Shown in pieces: positions 7,392 to 17,173 of a DNA stretch of 64,000 nt (position 1 is the stretch's first letter; each line of letters begins with the position of its first letter). The notes beneath the pieces were generated by a model. The model was given only the letters and a program-made list of their open reading frames with translations. It had not been told where the DNA came from and searched no databases. The position numbers were made by a program, and so were the translations under genes. The DNA lies in NCBI RefSeq assembly GCF_009828015.1, contig NZ_WTYG01000001.1, forward strand, positions 186,001-250,000, in the 5' to 3' direction. This stretch comes from Qipengyuania citrea (lineage in GTDB: Bacteria; Pseudomonadota; Alphaproteobacteria; Sphingomonadales; Sphingomonadaceae).

Positions 7392-8140
7392 TTTTCAGGC
7401 AGCTCGTCGAACCGGAATCGTCGACTTACACCTATCTGATCGGATGCGAGAACACCGGCAAAGCCGTTTTACTCGATCCGGTAATCGAGACGTGCGACAG
7501 GGATATGGAGGCGGTCACTGCCCTAGGCCTAACCCTGTCTTTCACACTCGACACGCACATCCACGCTGACCACATCACGGGAGCGTGTCGGCTACGAAGC
7601 CTGACCGGGTGCAAGGTTGCCTATCCGGCTGATGACAATCTTTCTTGCGCCGATGTTGAAGTGAGCGAGGAAGCGCCGTTGTCCGTCGGCGAACTGACCA
7701 TTCGCGCCTTGTTCACCCCCGGACATACCGACAAGCATCATAGTTACGTAATAGAGCAAGGCGGCCATACGCAGGTCTTCACCGGCGATGCGCTGCTCAT
7801 TGATGGATGCGGTCGCACCGATTTCCAGAACGGCGATTCCGCGACCTTGTACAAGTCAGTTCGCGAAAAGCTGTTCGCTTTGCCGGAAGATACGCTGGTC
7901 TACCCCGCGCACGATTATTCAGGCCGCCGGGTCTCGACCATCATGCAAGAGCGTACGCGCAATCCTCGATTGAACGACGAAATTTCGCTTTCCGAGTTCC
8001 AGCGGATCATGGCCGAACTCGACTTGCCCTATCCCAAGAAGATCGATGTCGCCGTCCCTGCCAATTCAAAGTGCGGTGACTGCGTGGAAGAAGCGGTTGA
8101 GCATCTGCATAAGATCGGCGGAAAATCGCCGCAGGGCTAA
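7388..8140 (+). CDS. MBL-fold persulfide dioxygenase (ETHE1/Blh-like)
   Basis: The 250-residue enzyme carries the metallo-beta-lactamase motif THIHADH (His57, His59, Asp61, His62), then His113, Asp134 and His175 (PAHDY). These are the ligands of the mononuclear iron site of ETHE1-type persulfide dioxygenases, which oxidise glutathione persulfide to sulfite. GRTDFQNGD after Asp134 is also typical of that subgroup. The start overlaps the DUF442 stop. Its place between two copper operons suggests linked sulfide/thiol and copper stress. It is convergent with the oxidase gene ending 20 bases downstream. Confidence 0.85.
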   Translation: MIFRQLVEPESSTYTYLIGCENTGKAVLLDPVIETCDRDMEAVTALGLTLSFTLDTHIHADHITGACRLRSLTGCKVAYPADDNLSCADVEVSEEAPLSVGELTIRALFTPGHTDKHHSYVIEQGGHTQVFTGDALLIDGCGRTDFQNGDSATLYKSVREKLFALPEDTLVYPAHDYSGRRVSTIMQERTRNPRLNDEISLSEFQRIMAELDLPYPKKIDVAVPANSKCGDCVEEAVEHLHKIGGKSPQG

Positions 8141-8159
8141 TACCCATCGTTGACCCTTC

Positions 8160-9686
8160 TTAGCTGTCCACGACGACGAACTGCCCCATCATTCCGGCAT
8201 CCTCATGCTCGAGAATGTGGCAGTGATACATATACGGCAAATCCGGGTCCGTGTGTTCCTCAAACCGTAATAGCAGGCGCACTTGCTCGCGCGGGTCGAC
8301 AATAACCGTATCCTTGTAACCAGTCTCCAATGGCGGCGGAGTTCGGCCGTTGCGGTCGATCACGCGAAACTGCGCGTTATGAATATGAAAGGGATGCGCC
8401 ATCATCGAAGCATTGGCGATTTCCCAGATTTCCCACTGACCGACGGGCACCCGCTCGCTGATGACATTCATGTCCATGCTGGCACCATTGATAGACATCC
8501 CGCCGCCCATCATTCCCATATCGAGCACAAACCGCCGGGTTCGTACTGCAAGTGAAGGGTCGAGTGCTGGTAGCGGAGCAAGCTGCGACGGCAGTTTCCT
8601 TTGCGGCGAGGAGTCAGAGGGTCTGATGTCGAGGACGCGGAACGGCTCGTCCATCTCGGTATCGTCGCGGCGTCGGCCCATCATACCGCCGCCGTCGCCG
8701 CCCATCATGCCCATCGAATTGTCCGGACTGGTCGCCACAAGGCTGAGAGGGCGCCCCTCGGAAAGATCGACGAGGATCTGCGCCCGCTCACCTGGTGCGA
8801 GCCTGAGCGAGCGGACCGCACGCGGACGCTCCAGCAAGCCACCATCACTGGCGATGATCTGCATGGTCTGACCACCGGACAGCGAGAAATCGTAGAAACG
8901 AGCGTTCGATCCATTGAGGATACGCAAACGTAACAGGCCGGTCCGAGCGTCAAACACCGCGTTTTGCGTGCCATTGACGTAGAGTCGATCCCCGCGCACG
9001 CCCATCATTTGCGCATGCATATTCTGCGGATAGAGGAGCTTGCCGGAGTTATCGAGCACGCGGTCCTGAACGATAAGCGGAATATCATCCACGCCGTATT
9101 CGCTCGGCAGGTCCAGCGCGTCCTCTTCATCATCACGGACATAGATCGGCGCGGCAAGACCAGCATAGACCTGCGGTCCCGTGCCGCGATGCAGGTGCGA
9201 ATGATACCAATAGAGAGAGGCACGCTGGCGAACTTCGAAAGACGGGCTCCAGCGCGCGCCGGGGCGGATAAGCTGGTGCGGTCCGCCATCCGCAGCGGCG
9301 GGAAGCTCGAACCCGTGCCAGTGGACTGTCGCGCCGTCGTCCAAGCCGTTGTCGACATGCAACCGGACCCGCTCGCCGCGGCGCATCTCCAATGTCGGAC
9401 CAAGATAAGGCGCGTTTATACCGATCGTAGGCGAAACGACCCCGGGAACGAATTCCTTCTGCCCCGCGGATATCGACAGTCGAAAGACCCGTTCGCCTTG
9501 TTCGACAATTCCCTGATTGAGCTCGGGAATGGCGAGCGGATTGGCGCCGGCTCCATCGGCACTAAACAGCGAATTTTGCGCTTCGCATGCAGACAAGGGA
9601 AGTGCCACGAGGCCGGCAGCCGCTGTGCCAGCCCGTCGCAGCAAGGCACGACGGTTGAGGCTGGATGCAATCGACCACTGGTCCAT
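8160..9686 (-). CDS. Multicopper oxidase, CueO-like, Tat-exported
   Basis: The 508-residue protein has a twin-arginine-type signal (RRALLRRAGTAAAG) ending in LSAC, so it may be lipid-anchored. The copper motifs are present: HWHGFELPAAADGG, YWYHSHLHRGTGPQ, HPFHIHNAQF and YHCHILEHEDAGMMGQF. A Met/Gly-rich insert (MGMMGGDGGGMMGRR, then MGMMGGGMSING) resembles the CueO methionine loop. It is the last gene of the leftward cus operon and starts one base after the stop of the 39-residue membrane peptide. The likely role is periplasmic Cu(I) oxidation. The island carries a frameshifted paralogue at 39294-40942. Confidence 0.9.
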   Translation of the reverse strand: MDQWSIASSLNRRALLRRAGTAAAGLVALPLSACEAQNSLFSADGAGANPLAIPELNQGIVEQGERVFRLSISAGQKEFVPGVVSPTIGINAPYLGPTLEMRRGERVRLHVDNGLDDGATVHWHGFELPAAADGGPHQLIRPGARWSPSFEVRQRASLYWYHSHLHRGTGPQVYAGLAAPIYVRDDEEDALDLPSEYGVDDIPLIVQDRVLDNSGKLLYPQNMHAQMMGVRGDRLYVNGTQNAVFDARTGLLRLRILNGSNARFYDFSLSGGQTMQIIASDGGLLERPRAVRSLRLAPGERAQILVDLSEGRPLSLVATSPDNSMGMMGGDGGGMMGRRRDDTEMDEPFRVLDIRPSDSSPQRKLPSQLAPLPALDPSLAVRTRRFVLDMGMMGGGMSINGASMDMNVISERVPVGQWEIWEIANASMMAHPFHIHNAQFRVIDRNGRTPPPLETGYKDTVIVDPREQVRLLLRFEEHTDPDLPYMYHCHILEHEDAGMMGQFVVVDS

Positions 9687-9687
9687 C

Positions 9688-9807
9688 TTACTTGCTCCGG
9701 AGATATTTGATCAGCGCAGCGATGCCCAACACCAGCAGCATGGTCAGCAATAAGCAGAACAGACCCATGATCCCCATCATGGCCGCTGGCATGTCACCAT
9801 TCATCAT
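9688..9807 (-). CDS. 39-residue single-helix membrane peptide
   Basis: From the ATG at 9807 the product is a Met-rich N-terminus (MMNGDMPAAMMG) followed by one long membrane helix (about 12-34) and a basic end (KYLRSK). It lies between cusF and the oxidase in the same operon. The preceding TAGGAAAAG supplies a ribosome-binding site. Small Met-rich membrane peptides near cus genes could serve as Cu(I)-binding accessories; that is inference. The longer frame, to 9936, runs through a hairpin and is unlikely. Confidence 0.6.
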   Translation of the reverse strand: MMNGDMPAAMMGIMGLFCLLLTMLLVLGIAALIKYLRSK

Positions 9808-9825
9808 CGAACTTTTCCTAATTAT

Positions 9826-9855
9826 ACCGGCCCCGGAATACGATCCGGGGCCGGT
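9826..9855 (-). terminator. Perfect 12-bp hairpin inside the cus operon
   Basis: Arms at 9826-9837 and 9844-9855 pair perfectly around the loop ATACGA, eight bases past the cusF stop. In the direction of transcription the stem is followed by ATAATTAGG, which is not a clear U-run. It may be a partial terminator or an mRNA-stabilising element that lowers expression of the last two genes. Confidence 0.5.
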
Positions 9856-9862
9856 TCGCAAA

Positions 9863-10261
9863 TTACTGCTTGGTGATCGAAGTGATCGTGTTGCCGCCTT
9901 CACCGGTGGTGAAGTCGAACGAGATCGTGTCGCCAACCGCCACGTCCTGACGCAGCTGCTCGTCGGCGTCGAACGCCATCGTCATGGCGGGCCATTCGAT
10001 CGCGGGGACAGCGCCGTGATCGACAGTGATCGTTCCTGCATCGGCATCGATGGCGGTCACGGTTCCTTCCGCACTGGCGGTCTGCATCGCGCTATCCGAT
10101 CCCATCATAGGCATGTCGCCATCGCCCATCGGCATCTGACCGTCTGCCATCTGGCCGTCCGCCATGGCCGTGTCGTCCATCATTTCGGTGTCGTTGCCGG
10201 AGCCACACGCGGCGAGTGCCAAGGGCGCTGCCAGCAAGGTCACGAGGGTTGTAATACGCAT
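9863..10261 (-). CDS. cusF: CusF-like periplasmic copper-binding lipoprotein
   Basis: The 132-residue protein has a lipobox signal (LALAAC, Cys about 19), a Met/Asp-rich linker ([21 protein letters not shown]), and a CusF/CopK-type beta-barrel domain (about 65-132). The domain includes the [11 protein letters not shown] motif; its Trp and two Met residues form the Cu(I)/Ag(I) site with an upstream His ([11 protein letters not shown]). CusF hands copper to the CusB/CusA pump. The start overlaps the cusA 3' end by 22 bases, with GAAGGAGAAGAAG ahead of the ATG. Confidence 0.88.
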   Translation of the reverse strand: MRITTLVTLLAAPLALAACGSGNDTEMMDDTAMADGQMADGQMPMGDGDMPMMGSDSAMQTASAEGTVTAIDADAGTITVDHGAVPAIEWPAMTMAFDADEQLRQDVAVGDTISFDFTTGEGGNTITSITKQ

Positions 10262-13200
10262 TCTTCTTCTCCTTCGAGGGGTTTGGACCGATTGGTCCGG
10301 GGACGCCGCATCATCAGATAGGCGGCGGGAAGTACGAACATTGAAAGCAGCGGAGCGGTGATCATCCCGCCGATCATCGGGGCCGCAATACGGCTCATCA
10401 CCTCGGATCCGGCACCGGCGCCGATCAGGATCGGGAACAGGCCGGCGAGGATAACGGCGACGGTCATCGCCTTGGGCCGGACGCGCAGCAGCGCGCCTTC
10501 GCGGATGGCTGCCGATACCTCGTCGGCATCCAGCTCGCCCTCTCTCCGTTCCAGCGCGGCCTTCAGGTAGATCAGCATGACCACTCCGAATTCCGCCGAC
10601 ACCCCTGCCAGCGCAATGAACCCGACGGCGGTGGCAACGGACTGGTTGTATCCCATCAGGTAGAGCAGCCAGAACCCGCCGGTAAGCGCAAATGGCAGCG
10701 TGCCCATGATCAGCAGCGCCTCGTCGAAGCGGCGGAAGATCAGGTAGAGCAGCAGGAAGATGATCGCGAGTGTTGCCGGTACGACGATCTGCAACCGCTC
10801 GTAAGCGCGCGTCAAATATTCGAACTGCCCAGCATAGGACAGGCTGACGCCGGCGGGCAGATCGACCTCGGCACCGATTGCCTCCTGCAAATCGCCCACC
10901 ACCGAGGTGAGGTCGCGCCCGCGTACATCGACATAGACATAGCTCGTCGGCCGGCCTTGCTCGCTCTTGAGCATGGGCGGCCCGCTGGTCACGCGGACGT
11001 CCGCCACTGTACCAAGCGTAATCTGCTGTCCCGCGGGGGTTAGAACCGGAAGATTGCGCAGCTCATCGACGCTGTCGCGAATCTCGCGCGGATAGCGGAC
11101 GTTGGCCGGATAACGGGCCAACCCCTCCACCGTACGCGCGACATTTGCGCCGCCGATCGCGCCCGATACAATCTGCTGCACATCGGCGATGTTGAGCCCG
11201 TAGCGGGCTGCTTCCAGACGATTGATATCGACATCGACATAGCGCCCGCCTGAAAGCCTTTCGGCCAGGGCCGAACTGACGCCCGGCACCTCCTTCGCAA
11301 TCTGTTCGACCTGTAGCGCCACTCGTTCGATTTCGCCCAAATCTTCGCCCGAGACCTTGACCCCGATGGGGCTCTTTATGCCGGTGGCGAGCATGTCGAT
11401 GCGGTTGCGGATTGGGGGCACCCAGACATTGGCGAGGCCCGGAACCCGGACCACGCGATCGAGTTCTTCCACCAGCTTGTCAGGCGTCATCCCTTCGCGC
11501 CATTCCTCACGCGGCTTGAAGCTGATCGTCGTCTCGAACATCGTCAGCGGCGCGGGATCGGTGGCCGTATCAGCGCGGCCCGCCTTGCCGAAAACGGTAT
11601 CGACTTCGGGCACCGTTTTGATCAGGCGGTCGGTCCGCTGAAGCAGGGCCGAGGCTTCCCCCGGTGAAAGTCCGGGAAGCGCGCTCGGCATGTAGAGAAG
11701 ATCGCCCTCGTCGAGCGGCGGGAGAAACTCGCCGCCCAGCCGCGTAAAAGGCACCAGCGTCGTCGCGAATATCAGTCCTGCGATGACCAGCGTCGCCTTC
11801 GGACGCCGCATCACCCAGTCGAGCCCCGGACGATAGGCACGGGTCAGCGCCTTGTTGATCGGGTTGCTGTCTTCCCGCGGTATCTTGCCGCGGATCAGCC
11901 ATCCCATGAGGACCGGAACCAGCGTGATCGAGAGGATTGCAGCCGCTGCCATCGCGTAGGTCTTGGTGAAGGCCAGCGGAGCGAAGAGCCGTCCCTCCTG
12001 TGCCTGCAAAGTGAAGACCGGCAGGAACGAAAGGGTGATAATCAGCAGGCTGAAAAACAGCGCCGGACCGACTTCCTTGGAAGCATCTGCGACGATCCGC
12101 CAACGCTCCTCACCCGACATGACCGTATCGGGATTTTCCTCGGTCCATCGCTCGATGTGCTTGTGCGCGTTCTCGATCATCACGACCGCCGCATCGACCA
12201 TCGCGCCGATCGCAATGGCGATGCCGCCAAGCGACATGATGTTGGCGTTCACGCCCTGGAAGCGCATCACCAGAAAGGCTGCCAGAACACCCAGCGGCAA
12301 GGTCACCACGGCGACCAGCGCAGAGCGGGCGTGCCACAGAAACAGCAGGCACACGAGCGCAACGACGACGAATTCCTCGATCAGCTTGGTGGTGAGGTTA
12401 TCGACCGAGGCATCGATCAACTGCGAACGGTCATAGGTGGTGACGATCTCGACCCCGTCGGGCAGGCTCGCGCGCAGCTGTTCGAGCTTTGCCTCCACCG
12501 CCTCGATCGCACCGCGCGCGTCGGCGCCTTGCCGCAGAATGACGATGCCGCCTGCGACTTCGCCCTGGCCGTTCAGCTCGGCGATACCGCGGCGCAGTTC
12601 GGGGCCGATTTGCACATTGGCGACATCGCCAAGCGTCACCGGCACACCGCCCGCTTCGGCGCGCAAAGGGATCGAGCGGAAATCATCGAGACTGCCGAGA
12701 TAGCCCGACGAACGCACCATGAATTCCGCTTCGCCCATCTCGACGATGGAACCGCCTGCCTCCTGGTTGCCTGCCTGGATCGCGCTCACGATTTGGCCGT
12801 GGGTCACTCCGAAGGAAGCCATGCGGTAGGGGTCGAGCACGATCTGGTACTGCTTGACCATGCCGCCCACACTGGCGACCTCGGCGATCCCAGGTATAGT
12901 CTTCAGCTCGTAGCGCAGGAACCAGTCCTGCAGGCTGCGCAGTCCGGCCAGATCGTGGCCGCCGCTGCGGTCGACCAAGGCGTATTCGTAGATCCATCCC
13001 ACGCCGGTCGCGTCAGGGCCGAGAGTACTTTCGACTCCGTCAGGCAAGCGGTTCTGGACCTGGTTGAGGTATTCGAGCACGCGCGAGCGCGCCCAGTAGA
13101 GATCGGTCCCGTCCTCGAAAATCACATAGACATAGCTATCGCCGAAAAACGAATAGCCTCGCACGGTCTTCGCCCCCGGCACCGAGAGCATGGTCGTCGC

Positions 13201-13407
13201 CAGCGGATAGGTGACCTGGTCCTCGACGATACGCGGAGCCTGCCCGGCATAGTTCGAGCGGATGACAACCTGTACATCCGACAAATCGGGCAGCGCATCG
13301 ACAGGAGTGGTCCGCACGGCCCAGAAGCCGGCGAGCGCCAGACCGATCGCCGCCAGAACCACGAACAGGCGGTTGGCAATCGAACTTTCAATGATCCGCG
13401 CGATCAT
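10240..13407 (-). CDS. cusA: CusA-type copper/silver RND efflux pump
   Basis: The 1055-residue inner-membrane proton antiporter has the HME-RND layout of 12 membrane helices and two large periplasmic loops. [19 protein letters not shown] (about 398-416) is the monovalent-cation (Cu+/Ag+) form of the helix 4 signature. [20 protein letters not shown] carries one of the periplasmic Met residues of the CusA path. The start overlaps the cusB stop (ATGA), and cusF overlaps its end. It would form a CusCBA channel from periplasm or cytoplasm to the outside. Length is normal for the family. Confidence 0.93.
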   Translation of the reverse strand: MIARIIESSIANRLFVVLAAIGLALAGFWAVRTTPVDALPDLSDVQVVIRSNYAGQAPRIVEDQVTYPLATTMLSVPGAKTVRGYSFFGDSYVYVIFEDGTDLYWARSRVLEYLNQVQNRLPDGVESTLGPDATGVGWIYEYALVDRSGGHDLAGLRSLQDWFLRYELKTIPGIAEVASVGGMVKQYQIVLDPYRMASFGVTHGQIVSAIQAGNQEAGGSIVEMGEAEFMVRSSGYLGSLDDFRSIPLRAEAGGVPVTLGDVANVQIGPELRRGIAELNGQGEVAGGIVILRQGADARGAIEAVEAKLEQLRASLPDGVEIVTTYDRSQLIDASVDNLTTKLIEEFVVVALVCLLFLWHARSALVAVVTLPLGVLAAFLVMRFQGVNANIMSLGGIAIAIGAMVDAAVVMIENAHKHIERWTEENPDTVMSGEERWRIVADASKEVGPALFFSLLIITLSFLPVFTLQAQEGRLFAPLAFTKTYAMAAAAILSITLVPVLMGWLIRGKIPREDSNPINKALTRAYRPGLDWVMRRPKATLVIAGLIFATTLVPFTRLGGEFLPPLDEGDLLYMPSALPGLSPGEASALLQRTDRLIKTVPEVDTVFGKAGRADTATDPAPLTMFETTISFKPREEWREGMTPDKLVEELDRVVRVPGLANVWVPPIRNRIDMLATGIKSPIGVKVSGEDLGEIERVALQVEQIAKEVPGVSSALAERLSGGRYVDVDINRLEAARYGLNIADVQQIVSGAIGGANVARTVEGLARYPANVRYPREIRDSVDELRNLPVLTPAGQQITLGTVADVRVTSGPPMLKSEQGRPTSYVYVDVRGRDLTSVVGDLQEAIGAEVDLPAGVSLSYAGQFEYLTRAYERLQIVVPATLAIIFLLLYLIFRRFDEALLIMGTLPFALTGGFWLLYLMGYNQSVATAVGFIALAGVSAEFGVVMLIYLKAALERREGELDADEVSAAIREGALLRVRPKAMTVAVILAGLFPILIGAGAGSEVMSRIAAPMIGGMITAPLLSMFVLPAAYLMMRRPRTNRSKPLEGEEECVLQPS

Positions 13408-14915
13408 TGGCCGGTCTTCCGGATCGAGACGATGCGCGGACCGGTGCTCGCCTGAACGAAGGTAAAGGTTACCCGGTCGCCGCGTTGGAAACCGCGAACC
13501 TGGGCCGGACCTTCAGTGGCAAAACCCATCGTCATGGCTGGCCATTCCAGGGCTTCGACCGGCCCGTGCCGCAAGGTGATGCTGCGGGCAGTGATGCGTT
13601 CGATCGTGCCGGTGGCTCGATAGGTGCGCGGTTCGTCAGCATCCGCCTGCGTTTCTTTTTCCCCGCCAGTGGTTGGTGCATCATCGATGGGACGCACATC
13701 GATACCGGCAAGGCTGGCTTCGGAATCAAGCAGGAACTGCCCGGAGGTAACCACCTCCTCCCCTTCCGCCAGCCCCGCAAGAACTTCGGTCCGACCGCCA
13801 GCTTCTCGCCCGATCCGGACTTCGGCAGGGCGGTATCCTCCGCCTTCCTGAGAAATCATAACCAGCGTGCGTTCGCCGGTGCGGATCACCGCCTCCGACG
13901 GGATGAGCAATGCTTCACGCCGTTCAGGAGCAATCATGACCTGCGCAAACATGCCCGGTTTCAGGCGAAGCCCGGGGTTGGGCATCGCCGCGCGCACGGT
14001 AATCGTCCTGCTTGCCTCCTGCGCACTGGGCAGGATGGCAATGATCCGTCCGGCAAATCGCTCTCCGGGAAAAGCCGTGAGCGTCGCGCTTACCGGCTGT
14101 CCCACGCGAGCGCTTCCCGCAAGCGCCTCGGGCACGGCGGCTTCGAGCCAGATTGAGCTATAGCCGCTGATCTCGGCGAGGCTTTGCCCTGCCATCACGG
14201 TCATGCCCGGCCTGACACCGAGCGAGGTAATCGCACCCGATTGCGGCGCGGTGACAGTGATTGTCGATTCCGGTCTGCCGCTTCGAGCCACCGAGGAGAT
14301 CACGCCTTCCGGCATCCCAAGCAGTCGCAGACGTTGACGGGCAGCATTGGTAAGCGCCGCGTCGCCGGTAGCTGCTACGGCAAGAAATTCCTGCTGGGCG
14401 CCGCCCCACTCGGGCACCAGCAGGTCGACGATTGGCGCGCCTCGTGCGATAAGATCCTGCGGGGCGTGGCCATACGTCCGCTGAACATAGCCGCCCGCGC
14501 GAGGCTGGACGATCGCAACCTCGCTGCCATTGTAGGCAAGCGTGCCAGTTACCGTGGTTTCCGGTTCCAGCACGCCGTATTCGGCCTCGGCAGTGCGAAT
14601 GCCGAAGTTCTGGACCAATGCGGAATCGATGCTGACACCCTCGCCGGCCTGCGCATCACCGCCCGCGCATTTCGGGACCAGCTGCATATCCATAAAGGGG
14701 GATTTGCCCGGCTCGTCGAAGCGCTGATCGGGCACCATCGGATCGTACCAGTAGAGCACTTCTTCGCAGCCGGTATCGGCAGCGGCGTCACCGCCATCGC
14801 TACCGCCGCCGAGCATCGACAGACCGTAGCCAGCCCCTAGGCTGACCAAGGCAATACCGGCCGCCGCTGCATAAGAGCGCTGGCGCGGAGAAAGACGTTC
14901 GAACACGGCTTTCAT
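13404..14915 (-). CDS. cusB: CusB-type periplasmic adaptor with a fused C-terminal CusF domain
   Basis: The 503-residue membrane-fusion protein has an N-terminal membrane anchor (about 18-36). A heavy-metal-binding motif region follows ([17 protein letters not shown] and [10 protein letters not shown]), then the beta-barrel, lipoyl and hairpin domains. A C-terminal domain of about 70 residues (from about 433) has the CusF motif [15 protein letters not shown], so the adaptor carries its own copper chaperone domain. It bridges CusA to the outer-membrane channel. It overlaps both neighbours by four bases. A separate cusF is also present, giving two CusF domains in one operon. Confidence 0.92.
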   Translation of the reverse strand: MKAVFERLSPRQRSYAAAAGIALVSLGAGYGLSMLGGGSDGGDAAADTGCEEVLYWYDPMVPDQRFDEPGKSPFMDMQLVPKCAGGDAQAGEGVSIDSALVQNFGIRTAEAEYGVLEPETTVTGTLAYNGSEVAIVQPRAGGYVQRTYGHAPQDLIARGAPIVDLLVPEWGGAQQEFLAVAATGDAALTNAARQRLRLLGMPEGVISSVARSGRPESTITVTAPQSGAITSLGVRPGMTVMAGQSLAEISGYSSIWLEAAVPEALAGSARVGQPVSATLTAFPGERFAGRIIAILPSAQEASRTITVRAAMPNPGLRLKPGMFAQVMIAPERREALLIPSEAVIRTGERTLVMISQEGGGYRPAEVRIGREAGGRTEVLAGLAEGEEVVTSGQFLLDSEASLAGIDVRPIDDAPTTGGEKETQADADEPRTYRATGTIERITARSITLRHGPVEALEWPAMTMGFATEGPAQVRGFQRGDRVTFTFVQASTGPRIVSIRKTGQ

Positions 14916-16147
14916 GGCCTGTCCTCCCCATAAGTAAGACTTAGAGTTGCAGCGGCTTCGACAGCCATCTGTTCGCGTTCGAGAATCTCGAGTTCGAGCA
15001 ATGCCAGCGCAGATTTGGCCGCGATCACATCAACGAGGTCGGCGCGGCCAGCAGCGAAGCTGGCGGTTTCGAGTTCGGCACGGTCATGCGCGAGCGGTAG
15101 AAGCTCGTCCCTCGCACGTTCCCACTGCTGCACCGCGCTGCGCCACGCAGCCAGATCGGCTTCGAACCGGGCCCTGATCGCTCTCAGGCGATCGACGCGC
15201 TCAGCCGAGGCGGCAGCAGCGTCTGCTTCGGCTGCCGCGATGCGCGGGTTCTGCCGCCTGTCGGTGAAGATGGGCAAAGTGACCGATCCCATGACCGATA
15301 CGGCACTGCCGAAATCGGGATTACGGTGACCATAAGTCACGCTGACACCGAAATCGGGCCGTTTTTCAGCGCGCGCCAGATCGGCTGCAGCCTCAGCACG
15401 ACGTTGCTCTGCATCCGCCAAGCGCAATTGCGGATTGGCCTCCAACGTGAACCGAAGGCCTTCCGGGTCCACGGTAGCTCGGGGAGCGGCCCCCGCAGCG
15501 ACAGGCTCGCTTTCGGCGATATAGCGCTGCAGCCGGGCGCGAGCGGTTGCGCGCGCGGCCTCGATCCGGGTAATGGCATCCTCGATTTCAAGAAGCTCAC
15601 GCCGGATCGCGAGGCTTTCGGCAGGTCTGGCCGATCCTGAAGCCACGGCGCTGACGGCGACCGGAACGAAATCTCTCAAGCCGTCCAGAGCGTCGCGCGC
15701 AAGAGCGAGGCGTTGCTGGGCGTAATACAGGCCGATCCAAGCCGTCCCCGCGTCGACGAGGATCGAACGTTCGGACAAGCCAAGACGGGCTTCGGCAATA
15801 CCGATTTCGGATCCGGCAAGGCCGTATCGCGCTCGCCGCCTGGCAAGGTTGGGAATTTCCTGTTCGACGCCAACCGCAAGCTGCGTCGGCAATTGCGCAT
15901 ACGGATCAAATGCGGCCGGTCCGGTGACCGGCAAGTTCATCACGCCTGCACGAACGCGTGGGTCGGGCAATTCGTCCGCTGCTTCGGCAGCATCGCGCCT
16001 CGCCTGTATGCGGAATGCGCCCGCTTCGAGCATGGGCTGTTCCGCCCGCGCCGCCGCAAGGGTTTCTTCATAGCCGACCGACTGCGCTTGCGCAGTCTGA
16101 GCGACGAGCAGCGCCGAAAACGGCACCCAACCAATTCGCCAATTCAT
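14912..16147 (-). CDS. cusC: TolC-family outer-membrane channel (CusC-like)
   Basis: The 411-residue protein starts at the ATG at 16147 and has a signal peptide ending at QTAQAQ. It has the two-fold alternating helical hairpin repeat of outer-membrane efflux proteins: Ala/Arg/Glu-rich coiled segments, with LAVGVEQEIPNLARRRA in the first half and GSVTLPIFTDRRQNPRIA in the second. It forms the exit duct of the CusCBA pump and is the first gene of the pump unit. A longer frame to 16177 would add ten residues before the signal and is less likely. Confidence 0.88.
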   Translation of the reverse strand: MNWRIGWVPFSALLVAQTAQAQSVGYEETLAAARAEQPMLEAGAFRIQARRDAAEAADELPDPRVRAGVMNLPVTGPAAFDPYAQLPTQLAVGVEQEIPNLARRRARYGLAGSEIGIAEARLGLSERSILVDAGTAWIGLYYAQQRLALARDALDGLRDFVPVAVSAVASGSARPAESLAIRRELLEIEDAITRIEAARATARARLQRYIAESEPVAAGAAPRATVDPEGLRFTLEANPQLRLADAEQRRAEAAADLARAEKRPDFGVSVTYGHRNPDFGSAVSVMGSVTLPIFTDRRQNPRIAAAEADAAAASAERVDRLRAIRARFEADLAAWRSAVQQWERARDELLPLAHDRAELETASFAAGRADLVDVIAAKSALALLELEILEREQMAVEAAATLSLTYGEDRP

Positions 16148-16265
16148 AAATCTCACTCGTGCAGAGCGAGCTGACAAGACAAAACATACCGCACCGGCGA
16201 TACCGGTTCGTGCGGTTGCATCGTTCGTCAGTCTCGCAAAAAGCGCAGCGCGCCTTCAGGAAAAA

Positions 16266-16616
16266 CTAGACGGTGAGGATTGGTTTTGGAGGGGGTGATT
16301 CCGGTCGTGGTGAATCTGTTTGAAACCACGGGGCCGCAGAAACAAGGTAGCTCGGCATCAAGCGAAGGGGCGCGCCCTCCATTTCAGTCGCTGCCGACAG
16401 AGCCAGAGGCGGCAAGCAATTCATGGCAATCACGCAATCGAGCGTCATGTTGGAACATGGTCCTGCAGGATCGCGGGAAGTCTCGCTATCGGCCATCTCG
16501 GCACAATCGCTCATCGCCTCCGCCTCAATCTGAGGAAGGGCTGCTGCATTCGCCCCAACCTGGACGAAAAGTCCAAATCCGAAAAGGATTAAGGTCAAGG
16601 TACGAATGAACTTCAC
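16266..16616 (-). CDS. Secreted hypothetical protein upstream of cusC
   Basis: Starting at the GTG at 16616, the 116-residue product has a signal peptide (cleavage near ANAAA, about 26). A mature region contains MSDCAEMADSE, then CSNMTLDCVIAMNCLP (three Cys within 15 residues), and a Pro-rich end. Cys and Met clustering ahead of a copper pump suggests a small periplasmic copper-binding protein, but I do not recognise the family. It reads in the same direction as cusC with a 118-base gap, so it is probably the first gene of the same transcript. An alternative start at 16679 would add 21 residues. Confidence 0.55.
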   Translation of the reverse strand: MKFIRTLTLILFGFGLFVQVGANAAALPQIEAEAMSDCAEMADSETSRDPAGPCSNMTLDCVIAMNCLPPLALSAATEMEGAPLRLMPSYLVSAAPWFQTDSPRPESPPPKPILTV

Positions 16617-16664
16617 CGGCCCCAGATAGTCGGGGGCGAGGCGATTGGCAAGTAACGAGTGATG

Positions 16665-16697
16665 GCGGACGGGGACCAATCAGATCGCCCCGTCCGC
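16665..16697. terminator. 10-bp hairpin between the CBS-protein and Cys-rich protein genes
   Basis: Perfect arms at 16665-16674 and 16688-16697 flank a 13-base loop, 33 bases past the end of the CBS gene in its direction. No clear T-run follows, so it may be a weak terminator separating the CBS gene from the cus operon, or an operator. Confidence 0.35.
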
Positions 16698-16729
16698 ATT
16701 AACCGCTTGAAATAAATAGTCTTTTGTGA

Positions 16730-17173
16730 CTAGCAGCACCCCGCCGAAGCTGGCTCCGAACTAGCTTCGGATACCTCGCGCACGAGGTCGCCGGTTTCCT
16801 TCTTGGCTGCACTTCTGGCGATATCGGCCTGCGCAACGATGCCGCAACATTTGCCCTCGTTATCGACCACAGGAAGCCGACGGACCTGATTGTCTTCCAT
16901 CTTAGTGCAGCATTCGTCGACGCTGACATCGGCGGTGACAGTAACAGGTGACGATGTCATCACCTCCTCGACGCGTTGATCGGAAGAATTCCCTTTGGCG
17001 ACACAGCGGCATGCGATGTCCCTGTCGGTCACCACACCCACCAAAGCGCCGGAATCGTCGACAACGGGGATTTGGCCGCAATCATTATCGACCATCAGTA
17101 AAGCTGCCTCTTGCACGGTGCTCGATGGATTGCAGCATGCGGGGTTCGATGTCATTACGTCTTGGGCCTTCAT
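16730..17173 (-). CDS. Cys-rich protein with two CBS domains
   Basis: The 147-residue cytoplasmic protein starts at 17173 behind GGAGGCGAC. It has two CBS repeats (about 5-60 and 70-125), each with VMTSxP and a PVVD segment. It is unusually rich in cysteine: 11 residues, including Cys-Cys pairs at 13-14, 88-89, 109-110 and 146-147. CBS pairs bind adenine nucleotides and act as energy or redox sensors. The vicinal cysteines could add thiol-redox or metal response, which would suit the island, but this is inference. It is a single gene, tail to head with the cus operon. Confidence 0.82.
   Translation of the reverse strand: MKAQDVMTSNPACCNPSSTVQEAALLMVDNDCGQIPVVDDSGALVGVVTDRDIACRCVAKGNSSDQRVEEVMTSSPVTVTADVSVDECCTKMEDNQVRRLPVVDNEGKCCGIVAQADIARSAAKKETGDLVREVSEASSEPASAGCC

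Noticed and set aside
12157-13455. 432-codon plus-strand frame opposite cusA
   Set aside because: Composition is typical of an antisense frame (His/Asp/Arg-rich without domain pattern), and the cusA motifs run through it on the other strand.
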